Assembly: GCA_963787205.1 (NCBI GenBank) | Contig: CAWBCD010000016.1 | Coordinates: 159,725 to 223,724 of the forward strand | Reading direction: 5' to 3' | Length of the DNA stretch: 64,000 bases | DNA from: DATFNI01 sp963787205 | GTDB lineage: Bacteria; Bacteroidota; Rhodothermia; Balneolales; DATFMH01 | Shown here: positions 43,948 to 53,042 of the stretch, in pieces | Layout: every line of letters begins with the position of its first letter | How positions within the stretch are numbered: position 1 is the stretch's first letter | The notes under the pieces: model-generated | Told to the model about the DNA's origin: nothing | Seen by the model: only the letters and a program-made list of their open reading frames with translations | The model's database searches: none | Made by a program: the position numbers and the translations under genes

Positions 43948-44937
43948 TCATGCTACGACGAACAGTTCTTCGTCGCGGAAATTGAGCAAGAGTTCAAGGA
44001 TGGGTCGCATCTCGTTCAGAGGCATAATTTCAGCCCGAAGTTTCCGGCCGTTGCGAATCCCTTTAAAGTAACTGCCGTAGTGTTTCTTCATCATGATAAC
44101 GCCTTGGCGCTCACCGTGGTGGCGTACGGATTCGCGCAGATGGTCGGCACAGGTTGACAGGCGTTCTTCGATGGCGGGCTCCGGCAGCAGCTCGCCTGTT
44201 TCCAGGTAGTGACGTGCATGCCGGAAGATCCATGGATTGCCGATAGCACCGCGGCCGATCATCAGGCCGTCAACACCGGTTTCATCAAACACCTTTTTTG
44301 CAATTTCGGGACTGGTGATGTCACCGTTGCCGATGATCGGGATATGTAATCCCGGCGTTTCCTTCAGGTACTTGAAGAACTCCCACCGGGCTTCGCCCTT
44401 GTATTTCTGGGCACGTGTGCGGCCGTGTACGGTTAAGGCTTTTACGCCGATACCCTGCAGCATCAAAGCAACCTCACGAATGCGGATGGTCTGCTCGTCC
44501 CATCCCAGTCGCGTTTTGACGGTAACAGGGTGATTTTGGACTGCTTCGACCACGCTTGCCGTCATTCGCTCCATCATCGCCAAATCCTTAAGGCATGCCG
44601 AGCCGGCGTTTTTCTTCACAATTTTATACACAGGACAACCGAAATTGATATCGATGATATCAGGATTATACGATTCAGCGATTTTTGCAGCCCCGAACAT
44701 CGCCTCTTCACGACCGCCGAATATCTGAATTCCGAATGGACGCTCAGTCTCTTCGAACTCCATCTTGTGCAGCGACTTGTCGACATCGCGAATGATGGCC
44801 TCCGAACTGATGAATTCGGTGTAGACCACACTTGCACCCTGCCTCCGGCATATGACACGGAACGGGGAATCCGTCACATCCTCCATGGGTGCTAGAAGTA
44901 CAGGCTGATTGCCAAGGTCAATATCACCGATTTTCAT
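43948..44937 (-). CDS. dusB: tRNA-dihydrouridine synthase (DusB-type)
   Basis: 329 residues. FMN-binding TIM barrel: LLAPMEDVTDSPFRVICRR, INFGCPVYKIVKKNAGSACL (catalytic Cys in GSACL), TVKTRLGW, VHGRTRAQKYKG, IPIIGNGDI and GLMIGRGAIGNPWIF. The C-terminal helical tRNA-binding part includes MMKKHYGSYFKGI. It reduces uridine to dihydrouridine in tRNA D-loops. Its direction is convergent with the DUF72 gene. Confidence 0.93.
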   Translation of the reverse strand: MKIGDIDLGNQPVLLAPMEDVTDSPFRVICRRQGASVVYTEFISSEAIIRDVDKSLHKMEFEETERPFGIQIFGGREEAMFGAAKIAESYNPDIIDINFGCPVYKIVKKNAGSACLKDLAMMERMTASVVEAVQNHPVTVKTRLGWDEQTIRIREVALMLQGIGVKALTVHGRTRAQKYKGEARWEFFKYLKETPGLHIPIIGNGDITSPEIAKKVFDETGVDGLMIGRGAIGNPWIFRHARHYLETGELLPEPAIEERLSTCADHLRESVRHHGERQGVIMMKKHYGSYFKGIRNGRKLRAEIMPLNEMRPILELLLNFRDEELFVVA

Positions 44938-45317
44938 TTATTCTCCGTGTTTTTTGAATTCAGATCTGGTGTGTAAAAATACAAAAAATTATGTGTTGGG
45001 TCAGTAGTCAGTAGTCAGTAGTTCGTTGTTCATTGTGTACAATCCCTGAGCAGGGTCGGGACCGACTACAAACCAGGAACTGTTGACCACGGACCACCAA
45101 CCACGGAGCAAAATCAAAATTATCATCCCTCTTGGTATTTATTCGGACAAAATGGAATGTACAGGGCAGGGAAAAATGTTCAATACACATAATTGGAAGC
45201 GATTTCCAAACGTCATTAGACAAAAGTTGTTGTAAACAAGGTGTGTATTTACACATCTTAGGTGTATATTAAAAGGATATTAAAAAGAATTTTAAACCTT
45301 AGCTGGAGGTATAAATC
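44938..45317. other. Upstream region of the aldolase gene
   Basis: It holds three tandem TCAGTAG units (45001-45021), a palindrome TTGGAA-GCGAT-TTCCAA at 45193-45209, and TGTGTA-TT-TACACA at about 45241-45254. The latter two could be operators of the aldolase gene, which has a strong ribosome site GGAGG at 45305-45309. No gene is supported in this gap. Confidence 0.4.
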
Positions 45318-46394
45318 ATGGCAGTTGTGACATCGAGTATTGAAGAGCTTCTAGGTAAAGAAGCCGACAATCTCCTTAACTATACCTGTAAAACTGTTCC
45401 AAAGGAGAAACTACACCTGCCGGGACCGAATTTTGTGGATGAAGTCTGGTATCATTCAAATAGAAGCAATCGGGTTCTTGGCAATCTGGAATGGATGTTT
45501 GAACATGGTCGTCTGGGTGGTACAGGCTATCTTTCAATTTTACCGGTAGATCAGGGCATCGAGCACTCAGGTGGTGCTTCATTTGCAAAAAATCCAGAGT
45601 ATTTTGATCCCGAAAATATTATCAAACTCGCTATTGAAGGTGGTTGCAACGCAGTCGCTTCGACTTTTGGGGTTCTGGCTTCTGTCTCGCGTAAGTATGC
45701 TCATAAAATCCCATTCATTGTCAAGATCAACCATAACGAGCTGTTAACCTATCCGAATAATTTTCAGCAGATTTTGTTTGGAACCATTGATGATGCCTAT
45801 AACATGGGTGCTGCTGCAGTCGGTGCTACCATTTATTTCGGCAGTGAAGATTCCGATCGTGAGATCGTAGAAGTTGCCGAAGCTTTCTCTTATGCACATG
45901 AGTTGGGACTGGCTACTATTTTGTGGTGCTACACCCGTAACAATGCATTCAAAGTTGAAGGTACGGACTATCACACATCAGCAGATTTGACGGGTCAGGC
46001 CAACCATATCGGCAGCACGATCCAGGCTGACATTGTGAAACAAAAACTCCCGACCAACAATGGTGGCTACAAGGCACTGAATAAGAATGGTCAGAAGTTC
46101 GGTAAGTACGATGAGTTGATGTACAGCAAACTCAGCTCTGATCATCCGATCGATTTAACCCGTTACCAGGTCATTAACAGTTATATGGGCCGTGCCGGTC
46201 TCATTAACTCAGGCGGTGCTTCAGGTGACAATGACTTCGCGGATGCTGCCAAAACAGCTGTTATCAACAAACGTGCCGGTGGTATGGGACTTATCAGCGG
46301 ACGTAAGGCGTTTCAACGCCCAATGAGTGAAGGCGTTCAGTTGTTGAACCTCATTCAGGATGTTTACCTCGACAAAAGTATTACTGTTGCCTGA
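45318..46394 (+). CDS. fbaB: Class I fructose-bisphosphate aldolase (FbaB/DhnA type)
   Basis: 358 residues. It matches the bacterial/archaeal class I aldolase of E. coli FbaB type: LSILPVDQGIEHSGGASFAK, CNAVASTFGVLA, KINHNELLTYPN, GATIYFGSEDS, and the Schiff-base lysine region ADIVKQKLPTNNGGYKAL. GRAGLINSGGASG and GMGLISGRKAFQRP bind phosphate. It interconverts fructose-1,6-bisphosphate and two triose phosphates. GGAGG eight bases before the ATG is a strong ribosome site, and a good terminator follows, so this is a single-gene, probably highly expressed unit. Confidence 0.94.
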   Translation: MAVVTSSIEELLGKEADNLLNYTCKTVPKEKLHLPGPNFVDEVWYHSNRSNRVLGNLEWMFEHGRLGGTGYLSILPVDQGIEHSGGASFAKNPEYFDPENIIKLAIEGGCNAVASTFGVLASVSRKYAHKIPFIVKINHNELLTYPNNFQQILFGTIDDAYNMGAAAVGATIYFGSEDSDREIVEVAEAFSYAHELGLATILWCYTRNNAFKVEGTDYHTSADLTGQANHIGSTIQADIVKQKLPTNNGGYKALNKNGQKFGKYDELMYSKLSSDHPIDLTRYQVINSYMGRAGLINSGGASGDNDFADAAKTAVINKRAGGMGLISGRKAFQRPMSEGVQLLNLIQDVYLDKSITVA

Positions 46395-46420
46395 TCTTAC
46401 TCAGGTATCCTGATTTTAAG

Positions 46421-46450
46421 AGCCTCGCTGCTGAAGCGGGGCTTTTTTTG
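46421..46450 (+). terminator. Rho-independent terminator of the aldolase gene
   Basis: GCCTCGCT pairs with AGCGGGGC (with one G-T) around GCTGA and is followed by TTTTTTT. It starts 29 bases after the aldolase stop. Good agreement with the classical form. Confidence 0.85.
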
Positions 46451-46921
46451 TTTCACCGGTTGAAAAAAAATCGGCTCAAGACAATAAATTGATTCATTTG
46501 TATATTACATAATAGCCTAATCGCTTGACATGAGATGCGTTTCGGAGTTCGGTCGGGGGGGGGAATTTGCAAGATGATCGTTGATATTGTGTCTGGCCGT
46601 CGCTCAATGATTCGTAACAAACATAGCTACAAAGAGTAGAATCAAATTAATAAGATAAAAAATGTTGGGCTAAAGGGGCCGATTTCAGTCATCATTTGAT
46701 TTGATACAAACATATCACATTGTTCATGCAACGAGATCTTAATTGATCAGGTTATATATACTATCTTGATGAGTAGTACGATCCTAAGGATAATAGTTAT
46801 GTCTAAATATTGATGAATGAAATGTGCTGAAAAGAATAGTTCGATTTTTTTATTCTCACCGGGCTTAATCCTGTATGCGTTGGAAACCACATCGCCTGTC
46901 CGGTCTCTCAAAAAAAACTGA
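46451..46921. other. Intergenic gap, no supported gene
   Basis: About 470 bases, A+T-rich, with a run of nine G near 46555. No tRNA, open frame or palindrome of note was seen. It must contain the promoter of the LPG-synthase-like gene. Confidence 0.4.
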
Positions 46922-48061
46922 ATGGAGCAAGAAGAACTTGACATACAGGTTGATAAGGGTAGTGAGGCAGAAGATCCCAAAAAGTACGTCTCACTAAAAT
47001 ACCTGTTGATATCAATCAGCCTGAGCATTCTTGGGATGGCGATTGTGTTTTATTACACGTATAGCCCCGGTCTGTTCGATAACGTCTCTATGAAGCGTTT
47101 GCCGGGACTGGGTATCGCCGTTGTCGTTTCTTTCCTCAGGGTCTGGTTTTCTGCCGCTAAGATCAGGTTCCTGGCAGATAAGGAGATCGATTGGCTGGCT
47201 GCATTCCGGATCATACTGGTATGGGATTTCACCTCTGCAATCACTCCGTCATCAATTGGCGGCGCACCGATGGCTACCTATGCCATGTCGAAGGAAAACA
47301 TAAAGCTGGGCAAGTCGACTGCAATTATATTATATGCGTTACTGCTCGATATGATCCTTTTCGCCTTGCTCGTGCCGGTGCTCGTGATAGGAGGGTTCTA
47401 CTACAAAGTTATCCCGAACAATATCGGATGGGTTGGTGAGGGAGTCATGTTTATCATATATGCCTGCCTGCTCGTTTATGCTGTTTTAACGTCGTACGCC
47501 ATATTTGTCAATCCACGCATCATGAGACGCCTCATTACCTGGATATTCAAGATCCGGTTCCTGAGGAAACATCGCGAACGAGCGGAAAAGGAAGCTCATT
47601 TGCTGGAAAAGACTTCGAGAGAACTGAAAAGGCGTCCCATCAGCTTCCTGTTGAAGGCCTTCAGTATGTCCACTCTTTCCTGGCTGGCGCGCATCTGGCT
47701 GCCGACGATTATCGTTCTTAGTTTTATGCCGGCAGACGTTATGCTTTCATTCCTGCGCAGTGTGGCCATGAACCTGGCAGGATTGTTCATGCCTACACCG
47801 GGTGGCAGCGGTGGCATGGAAGGATTATTTGCACTGTTCCAGGGACCTCTGATGGCATCCAGGGCTTATTTCATTGGCATCTCTGTTTTCCTGTGGCGGT
47901 TGATTAGCTACTATATTACCATTGGTCTTGGTATGATGGCTACAACATGGTATGTGAAACGCACGGTGGATGAGAACTTTTCAGATAAAAATAGCGGTGA
48001 CGGAGAAATGGGTGACGAGGTAGGTTCCGGTAAAAGTAAAAAAGCACATCTTTCTGTTTGA
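46922..48061 (+). CDS. Lysylphosphatidylglycerol synthase TM-type (UPF0104) membrane protein
   Basis: 379 residues with about eight membrane helices, e.g. YLLISISLSILGMAIVFYYT, DLILFALLVPVLVI-like DMILFALLVPVLVIGGFYY and LISYYITIGLGMMATTWYV. Family motifs WDFTSAITPSSIGGAPMATY near 100 and FMPTPGGSGGMEGLFAL near 290 are typical of the flippase-like/LPG_synthase_TM group. There is no catalytic aminoacyl-transferase domain, so it resembles the bare membrane domain proteins with a presumed lipid flippase role. A one-base overlap links it to radA. Confidence 0.88.
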   Translation: MEQEELDIQVDKGSEAEDPKKYVSLKYLLISISLSILGMAIVFYYTYSPGLFDNVSMKRLPGLGIAVVVSFLRVWFSAAKIRFLADKEIDWLAAFRIILVWDFTSAITPSSIGGAPMATYAMSKENIKLGKSTAIILYALLLDMILFALLVPVLVIGGFYYKVIPNNIGWVGEGVMFIIYACLLVYAVLTSYAIFVNPRIMRRLITWIFKIRFLRKHRERAEKEAHLLEKTSRELKRRPISFLLKAFSMSTLSWLARIWLPTIIVLSFMPADVMLSFLRSVAMNLAGLFMPTPGGSGGMEGLFALFQGPLMASRAYFIGISVFLWRLISYYITIGLGMMATTWYVKRTVDENFSDKNSGDGEMGDEVGSGKSKKAHLSV

Positions 48062-49425
48062 TGGCAAAGATTCGTACGATATACGTTTGCCAGGAATGTG
48101 GTCACAAGACCACCCGTTGGATGGGGCAATGTCCGTCCTGTCACCAGTGGAATACCTTAGAAGAGACGATAGAAGAACCGGTCAGCAAGAGTGCCAACAA
48201 TCATCCGGCACGCATGACCGGCATACCGGATGTGAGTCCTATATCTCTGTCAGATATACCCGTTGATAAAGCAGAACGAAATAAGACGGGTATCTCTGAG
48301 CTGGATCGGGTTCTGGGGGGAGGCTTCATGCCGGGATCTTTTGTTTTATTAGGTGGTGATCCGGGTGTTGGCAAGAGTACCTTGACGCTTCAGATTGCCA
48401 GAAGTCGTCCGGATTTGAATATCCTGTACTGCTCAGGTGAAGAGTCGGCCGCTCAGATCCGTCAGAGGGCAGCGCGTCTTCAGCTTCAGGACGGAAATAT
48501 GAAGGTATTTACCGATACTGATCTGAACAGGGTGATCGATGCCGCGCAAAAGATAAAACCTGATCTCCTGGTCATCGATTCGATCCAGACAGTATACCGG
48601 CCGGAGATACCCAACATGCCGGGAAGCATCACACAGATCAGGGAGTGCGCCTCACGGTTGATGCGCCTGGCGAAGCAACAACCGTGTACAACACTGGCTA
48701 TCGGACATATCAACAAAGATGGCGAGCTTGCGGGTCCGAGAGTATTGGAACATATGGTTGATGCCGTTCTGCAGTTTGAGGGGGACCGTAATTATAGTTA
48801 TAGGATCCTGCGAAGCCAGAAAAACCGGTTTGGGTCGGTCAATGAGATCGGCGTCTTTGAGATGTCGGATTCGGGGCTGATTGAAGTAAGCAACCCGTCA
48901 CAGCTTTTCCTGGCTGATTTCGACAACCAGGTGTCCGGGAACGCGGTTGTCTGCACCGTCGAAGGCAGTCGTCCGTTATTGCTTGAAGTACAGGCTCTTA
49001 TCACACCGAGTACCTACCAGGCACCCCAACGAACGACCTCTTCGCTGGACCACAGGCGCCTGTCGCTTCTCCTGGCTGTACTGGAAAAACGATCCGGATT
49101 CCATTTTGCCAACCAGGATGTCTTCCTGAATGTAGCCGGTGGAATGCGGCTATCGGAGACGGCATGTGATGCCGGGATCATTGCAGCCCTGATATCAGCG
49201 GTAGTGGATAAACCGCTCAAATCCGATGTCGCGTTTATCGGTGAGGTGGGACTTGGAGCCGAGGTACGCGCCGTATCCCACATCGATCAGCGCATCCGTG
49301 AGATAAAAAAGATGGGTTTTGAATCGGTCTACATCCCGATGGCTAACCATTACAAGAGAGACGCAAAGGGCCTGAAGATAGAAGAGATAAAGACAATCGG
49401 CGATCTGCTGAAAAAACTGTTCTGA
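48061..49425 (+). CDS. radA: DNA repair protein RadA
   Basis: 454 residues from the ATG at 48061. N-terminal zinc finger CQECGHKTTRWMGQCPSCHQ; RecA-like ATPase with Walker A GGDPGVGKST and Walker B LLVIDSIQ; the RadA motif KNRFG in RSQKNRFGSVNEIGVFEM; and a Lon-protease-like C-terminal domain (residues 270-454, NVAGGMRLSETACDAGIIAA). It processes recombination branches. Translation is likely coupled to the upstream gene. Confidence 0.96.
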   Translation: MAKIRTIYVCQECGHKTTRWMGQCPSCHQWNTLEETIEEPVSKSANNHPARMTGIPDVSPISLSDIPVDKAERNKTGISELDRVLGGGFMPGSFVLLGGDPGVGKSTLTLQIARSRPDLNILYCSGEESAAQIRQRAARLQLQDGNMKVFTDTDLNRVIDAAQKIKPDLLVIDSIQTVYRPEIPNMPGSITQIRECASRLMRLAKQQPCTTLAIGHINKDGELAGPRVLEHMVDAVLQFEGDRNYSYRILRSQKNRFGSVNEIGVFEMSDSGLIEVSNPSQLFLADFDNQVSGNAVVCTVEGSRPLLLEVQALITPSTYQAPQRTTSSLDHRRLSLLLAVLEKRSGFHFANQDVFLNVAGGMRLSETACDAGIIAALISAVVDKPLKSDVAFIGEVGLGAEVRAVSHIDQRIREIKKMGFESVYIPMANHYKRDAKGLKIEEIKTIGDLLKKLF

Positions 49426-49462
49426 TTGTTGAGAACTAATCTCAAAGTCTTTTCTAGTAAAA

Positions 49463-49526
49463 TTCCGTGTCTCCGTGGCAATTTTTAAAACTTTAATTTT
49501 CCACGGTGGCACAGAGGGTCACGGAA
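49463..49526. repeat. CTCCGTGG-type inverted repeat downstream of radA
   Basis: TTCCGTG...CTCCGTGG at the left pairs with CCACGGTGG...CACGGAA at the right. The wording resembles the inner arms of the MITE-like element at 1349-1560 (CACGGAG, CTCCGTG). Dispersed repeat rather than a gene-specific signal. Confidence 0.5.
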
Positions 49527-49530
49527 CAAA

Positions 49531-49566
49531 TAAAAAAGCCCGAATGCAAAACATCCAGGCTTAAAA
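49531..49566 (-). terminator. Terminator of rpsU
   Basis: On the minus strand AAGCC-TGGATG pairs with CAT-CGGGCTT around TTTTG, and is followed by TTTTTTATT. It lies 85 bases beyond the rpsU stop, in the right direction. The same site is downstream of radA on the other strand. Confidence 0.65.
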
Positions 49567-49650
49567 AACTTTAGTATGAATCACTCTGATTCAATAAAAA
49601 ACGAAAACACCTCCCTTAGCGACTGAAATAGTATTCAGATTTCAAAATAA

Positions 49651-49845
49651 TTAATAATCTTCGCGTTGGCGGCGACGTTCATCACGTACGCTTTTCTTGA
49701 AAGCTTCGCGACGTTCTTCTGAAGGCTTGGTGTATTGTTGACGATCTTTGTATTCAACCATGATACGTGACCGTGTCACCAATTTTTTGAATCGGTTTAT
49801 TGCCCGATCAATGCTTTCGTTATCTTTTACTTTTACTCCGAGCAT
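49651..49845 (-). CDS. rpsU: 30S ribosomal protein bS21
   Basis: 64 residues, complete: MLGVKVKDNESIDRAINRF then KKLVTRSRIMVEYKDRQQYT, with a basic tail RREAFKKSVRDERRRQRED. It belongs to the platform of the 30S subunit near the anti-Shine-Dalgarno region. The next gene diverges only 41 bases away, so the two share a short promoter region. No strong Shine-Dalgarno site precedes its ATG. Confidence 0.94.
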   Translation of the reverse strand: MLGVKVKDNESIDRAINRFKKLVTRSRIMVEYKDRQQYTKPSEERREAFKKSVRDERRRQREDY

Positions 49846-49886
49846 ATGTAGGTTTATATTTTCGGTTTTTATTACATCTTTTCAAA

Positions 49887-51917
49887 ATGATTGGAATTAA
49901 CAATATAACATTTTTTATATCTAATCGCTGTCTTTTTTCGGGGGTACGGTTTCAGGTCAGTCCCGGAGACAGGATAGGCCTGGTGGGGCCCAATGGCGCG
50001 GGAAAAACAACGCTATTGCGGATGCTCACTGGCCGTCTCACACCAGAACAGGGAACGATCGATGTGGAGCGGGGCACACACATTGGGTATCTGGAGCAGG
50101 ATGTGCACGAAACAGACCCTCACATTACCGTTCGGGAAAAAGGGTTGGAAGCTTTCCAGGAAGCTGTAGCGCTCGAAGAACGGATTCATCAGCTCAGCAA
50201 CCGGATCATTCATATCACAGACTATGATTCGGAGGAGTATCAAAACCTGATTGATGAACTGGAACATATCCAGGCCCGCTATGATCTCCTGGAAGGGGAT
50301 AAAAAAGATGCCAAAGTGGAACAGGTGCTAGCAGGACTTGGATTCACGAATGATCAAATGGATCAGCCGTTATCCACGTTCAGCGGCGGTTGGCGTATGC
50401 GCGCCGAACTGGCCCGTCTGTTGCTGGAAAAACCCGATCTGTTGCTTTTGGATGAACCTACCAACCACCTGGATATCGACACCATTGAGTGGCTGGAACA
50501 ATACCTGAAGGGTTTATCAGGTGCGATAATCATCGTCAGTCACGACCAAATGTTCCTGAACAGGATGGTCACCCAGACTTTTGAGCTGAGGAATGCACGC
50601 ATTTATCAGTACACAGGGAATTATGATGCCTTCCTGACTCAGCGGGAAGAGATGATCGAACAGCAGCAACGGGAATACGAGGCGCAGCAAAAGGAGATCG
50701 CCGATTCCGAAAAGTTCATTGAGCGATTTCGATACAAGGCGACCAAAGCACGGCAGGTACAGAGTCGTGTTAAGCAACTGGAGAAGATGGAACTTGTACC
50801 GCCACCCGAGCCTGCAGAGCACAAAATTAACTTTTCCTTTCCTGAGCCGCCGCAAAGCGGAAAAGTCGTTTTGTCCATTAATAATCTGGTGAAGACCTAC
50901 ACCAATCCCGATGGAACGCCCAACAAAGTTTTTATAGATGGGCAGGATCTTGAAGTAAGTCGTGGGGATAAGATTGCAGTGGTTGGTCCAAATGGAGCTG
51001 GGAAATCAACACTGGCACGGATCATTAACGGGAATGAACCTTTCGACGGGATCCGGCAGGTTGGATACAACGTGAAGATGGCGTTTTTTGCCCAGAATCT
51101 GGCTGAGATCCTGAATTCCCGGAGTACGGTACTTCAGGAGATGGAAGAAGTGGCCACCACCTCTGAGAGCCGGACCCGTATTCGTGATGTACTCGGCAGT
51201 TTCATGTTCTCAGGAGACGATGTCAAAAAGCCGGTGCAGGTGCTAAGTGGTGGTGAGAGAAGCCGTTTGGCCCTGGCCCGAACGCTCCTGGAACCTGCCA
51301 ACTTGCTTATCCTTGATGAACCGACAAACCACCTGGACATCAACTCGAAGAATATCCTGCTTGATGCATTGAAAAAATTCAAAGGTACCGTTGTTGCTAT
51401 CAGTCACGACCGGCATTTCTTAAGGGGTTTTGCAGGAACCATTTGGCGTGTCGGCGGTGGTCGGGTTAAGGTCTATCCCGGCGATTATGCTTATTACGAA
51501 TGGAAGCATCGACAAGAAAACGAACAGGCGAGAGAGAATTCGATAAATGAGGCTATAGACGAACAGTCGGAGACTTCGGCGTCAACGAATGGTAACCGGT
51601 TGGGTTCAGGTCCCAAAACCAAAGAGCAAAAAAGACGGGAAGCCGAAATTCGCAACAGGTTATCGCAGGAAACCAAAGGGTTAAAAAAGTCGATTGAGCG
51701 GTGTGAAAAAGAAATTGAAAAGTCGGAATCGAGAAAGGCTGAGATCGAGAAAAAAATGATGGATCCGGAGTTTCATCAGTCAGCAGAAGCCGGACCTGTT
51801 GTGAAGGAGTACAACATATTGCAGCATCGGATTGATGAATTGATGGATGAGTGGGGTGAGTTGACGGAAAAACTTGAGTCCGCCGAAGCGAGAGTGATGG
51901 AAGAGCTGGATATGTGA
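49887..51917 (+). CDS. ABC-F type ATPase (Uup/YfmR-like)
   Basis: About 676 residues from ATG 49887 (MIGINNITFFISNRCLFSGV); an upstream start at 49800 would run into rpsU antisense and is unlikely. Two ABC domains: Walker A GPNGAGKTT near 37 and GPNGAGKST near 372; signatures FSGGWRMRAEL and LSGGERSRLALA; both LLLLDEPTNHLDI and LLILDEPTNHLDIN. The linker and the C-terminal coiled coil (about 600-676, rich in E/K) fit the translation-factor ABC-F group rather than transporters. The exact subgroup is not assigned. No membrane domain. Confidence 0.92.
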   Translation: MIGINNITFFISNRCLFSGVRFQVSPGDRIGLVGPNGAGKTTLLRMLTGRLTPEQGTIDVERGTHIGYLEQDVHETDPHITVREKGLEAFQEAVALEERIHQLSNRIIHITDYDSEEYQNLIDELEHIQARYDLLEGDKKDAKVEQVLAGLGFTNDQMDQPLSTFSGGWRMRAELARLLLEKPDLLLLDEPTNHLDIDTIEWLEQYLKGLSGAIIIVSHDQMFLNRMVTQTFELRNARIYQYTGNYDAFLTQREEMIEQQQREYEAQQKEIADSEKFIERFRYKATKARQVQSRVKQLEKMELVPPPEPAEHKINFSFPEPPQSGKVVLSINNLVKTYTNPDGTPNKVFIDGQDLEVSRGDKIAVVGPNGAGKSTLARIINGNEPFDGIRQVGYNVKMAFFAQNLAEILNSRSTVLQEMEEVATTSESRTRIRDVLGSFMFSGDDVKKPVQVLSGGERSRLALARTLLEPANLLILDEPTNHLDINSKNILLDALKKFKGTVVAISHDRHFLRGFAGTIWRVGGGRVKVYPGDYAYYEWKHRQENEQARENSINEAIDEQSETSASTNGNRLGSGPKTKEQKRREAEIRNRLSQETKGLKKSIERCEKEIEKSESRKAEIEKKMMDPEFHQSAEAGPVVKEYNILQHRIDELMDEWGELTEKLESAEARVMEELDM

Positions 51918-51998
51918 TAGATGGCTAGCGGTGGTGTAGGCGAGGACGCCTGCACAAGCGTGAATGGCGAGTAGGGGTGAATCGCGATGCGCTCCTAC

Positions 51999-52838
51999 TC
52001 AAAGCCGGTTCACAACATATTGATCCGGTAGATCCAGTTTTAATGCTCCCAGACCAAACAGGGCAAAATCATAGCGGGTCGGATCTTCAGGATCCAAAAT
52101 ACGGAGGCGTTCGGTTAACTCAATAACAGATTTCCAGTCATTTTGCCGGCGGGAGAGCAGGCCCAGCACGCGTGCGAAACGTGCGACGTGAACATCCAGT
52201 GGGATCATCAACTCGGACTCAGGCATGAAATCCATCAGACCGGTATCCACCGGACTTTGTTTGCGAATATTCCAGCGCAGATACATGTACAGGCGTTTGC
52301 AGGAACTGTTCTTATCACTGTCCGAGATGTGCTTGCGTACACGTTGAGGCATCGCGGGATGATAGCTGAAGAAGCGTCCATGAAAGACCGACATTAGCGG
52401 TCTGTTATCACGATTGGCCTCGTCGTAGCTGGACTGCCAGAAATCCTCGAAATAGGGAAATTCCTTCAGGATTGACTGCATCGTTCGGATCAGCCAGTAG
52501 ATATCGATCGGTTTGAAGGTGCGGTGTTTGAAGTCATCAAACCGGGAAGCATCTTTCTCGGAGAAACCAGTGATGAAGTTATAGGGTTCATAACCCATTC
52601 GCCGAAGCAGGTCATCGACTTTTGCCAGTACGATATCGCGCCGGCCCCATGCCATAATGGCCGAAAAGAAACCGGCCAGCTCACGATCTCTCTTCTCAGA
52701 ATAATCATACATGAACCGTACTGGATCGTGGTCGATGTACTCCGGCTGCTCAACCTGTCCGGAAAGATCATCCAGAAAAGGTTTTAGTAGCAATAATCGT
52801 TTTTGAGAAAGAGTGCGATATGGTTGAGTGTGAATCAT
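51999..52838 (-). CDS. TIGR02757 family protein (DUF2400)
   Basis: 279 residues. Family features: QPEYIDHDPVRFMYDYSEKR, FFSAIMAWGRRDIVLAK, FITGFSEKDASRFDDFKHRT, LMIPLDVHVARFARVLGLL and DPEDPTRYDFALFGLG. The last resembles a helix-hairpin-helix/endonuclease-III-like fold, and a DNA-related role has been suggested but not shown. Cytoplasmic. Beyond the gene lie 160-base gaps with dispersed repeats. Confidence 0.88.
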   Translation of the reverse strand: MIHTQPYRTLSQKRLLLLKPFLDDLSGQVEQPEYIDHDPVRFMYDYSEKRDRELAGFFSAIMAWGRRDIVLAKVDDLLRRMGYEPYNFITGFSEKDASRFDDFKHRTFKPIDIYWLIRTMQSILKEFPYFEDFWQSSYDEANRDNRPLMSVFHGRFFSYHPAMPQRVRKHISDSDKNSSCKRLYMYLRWNIRKQSPVDTGLMDFMPESELMIPLDVHVARFARVLGLLSRRQNDWKSVIELTERLRILDPEDPTRYDFALFGLGALKLDLPDQYVVNRL

Positions 52839-53006
52839 TCAGTTGTCATTCAATGGTCATTAAATAGTCATTCGGTAGTTTTTGCCAGACATAAGTTGAG
52901 CACAGCAAATTAGTTAATGAAAAGAACATGAGAATCTTTGGGATTAGATACAATGGAATGACCACAGAATGACAGCAAAGCGAATGGCCTGCCGCGATGG
53001 ATTTAC

Positions 53007-53018
53007 GCATCCAGTATC
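53007..53018. repeat. Solitary GCATCCAGTATC unit
   Basis: This 12-base word is the core of the arms flanking the four-helix-bundle gene (4908-4926, 5381-5399). It occurs here without that gene and is followed by ATTTCCTTATTCCC, resembling the arm at 5939-6009. Confidence 0.4.
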
Positions 53019-53042
53019 CTGTATCCGATCCACCCAATTTCC

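Noticed and set aside
45001..45021. TCAGTAG tandem repeats as a CRISPR remnant
   Set aside because: Units are 7 bases with no spacers and no cas genes; simple tandem repetition.
46548..46562. G-runs near 30107, 43935 and 46555 as quadruplex elements
   Set aside because: Each has a single run of G, not the four tracts needed.
49800..49886. Longer N terminus for the ABC-F protein
   Set aside because: The extension would be antisense to rpsU and is hydrophobic and unlike the family; the ATG at 49887 fits.
50846..50862. CCGCAAAGCGG in the ABC-F gene as another copy of the palindrome at 16818
   Set aside because: It lies in frame inside conserved coding sequence (PPQSGK) and has shorter arms; chance or weak resemblance.
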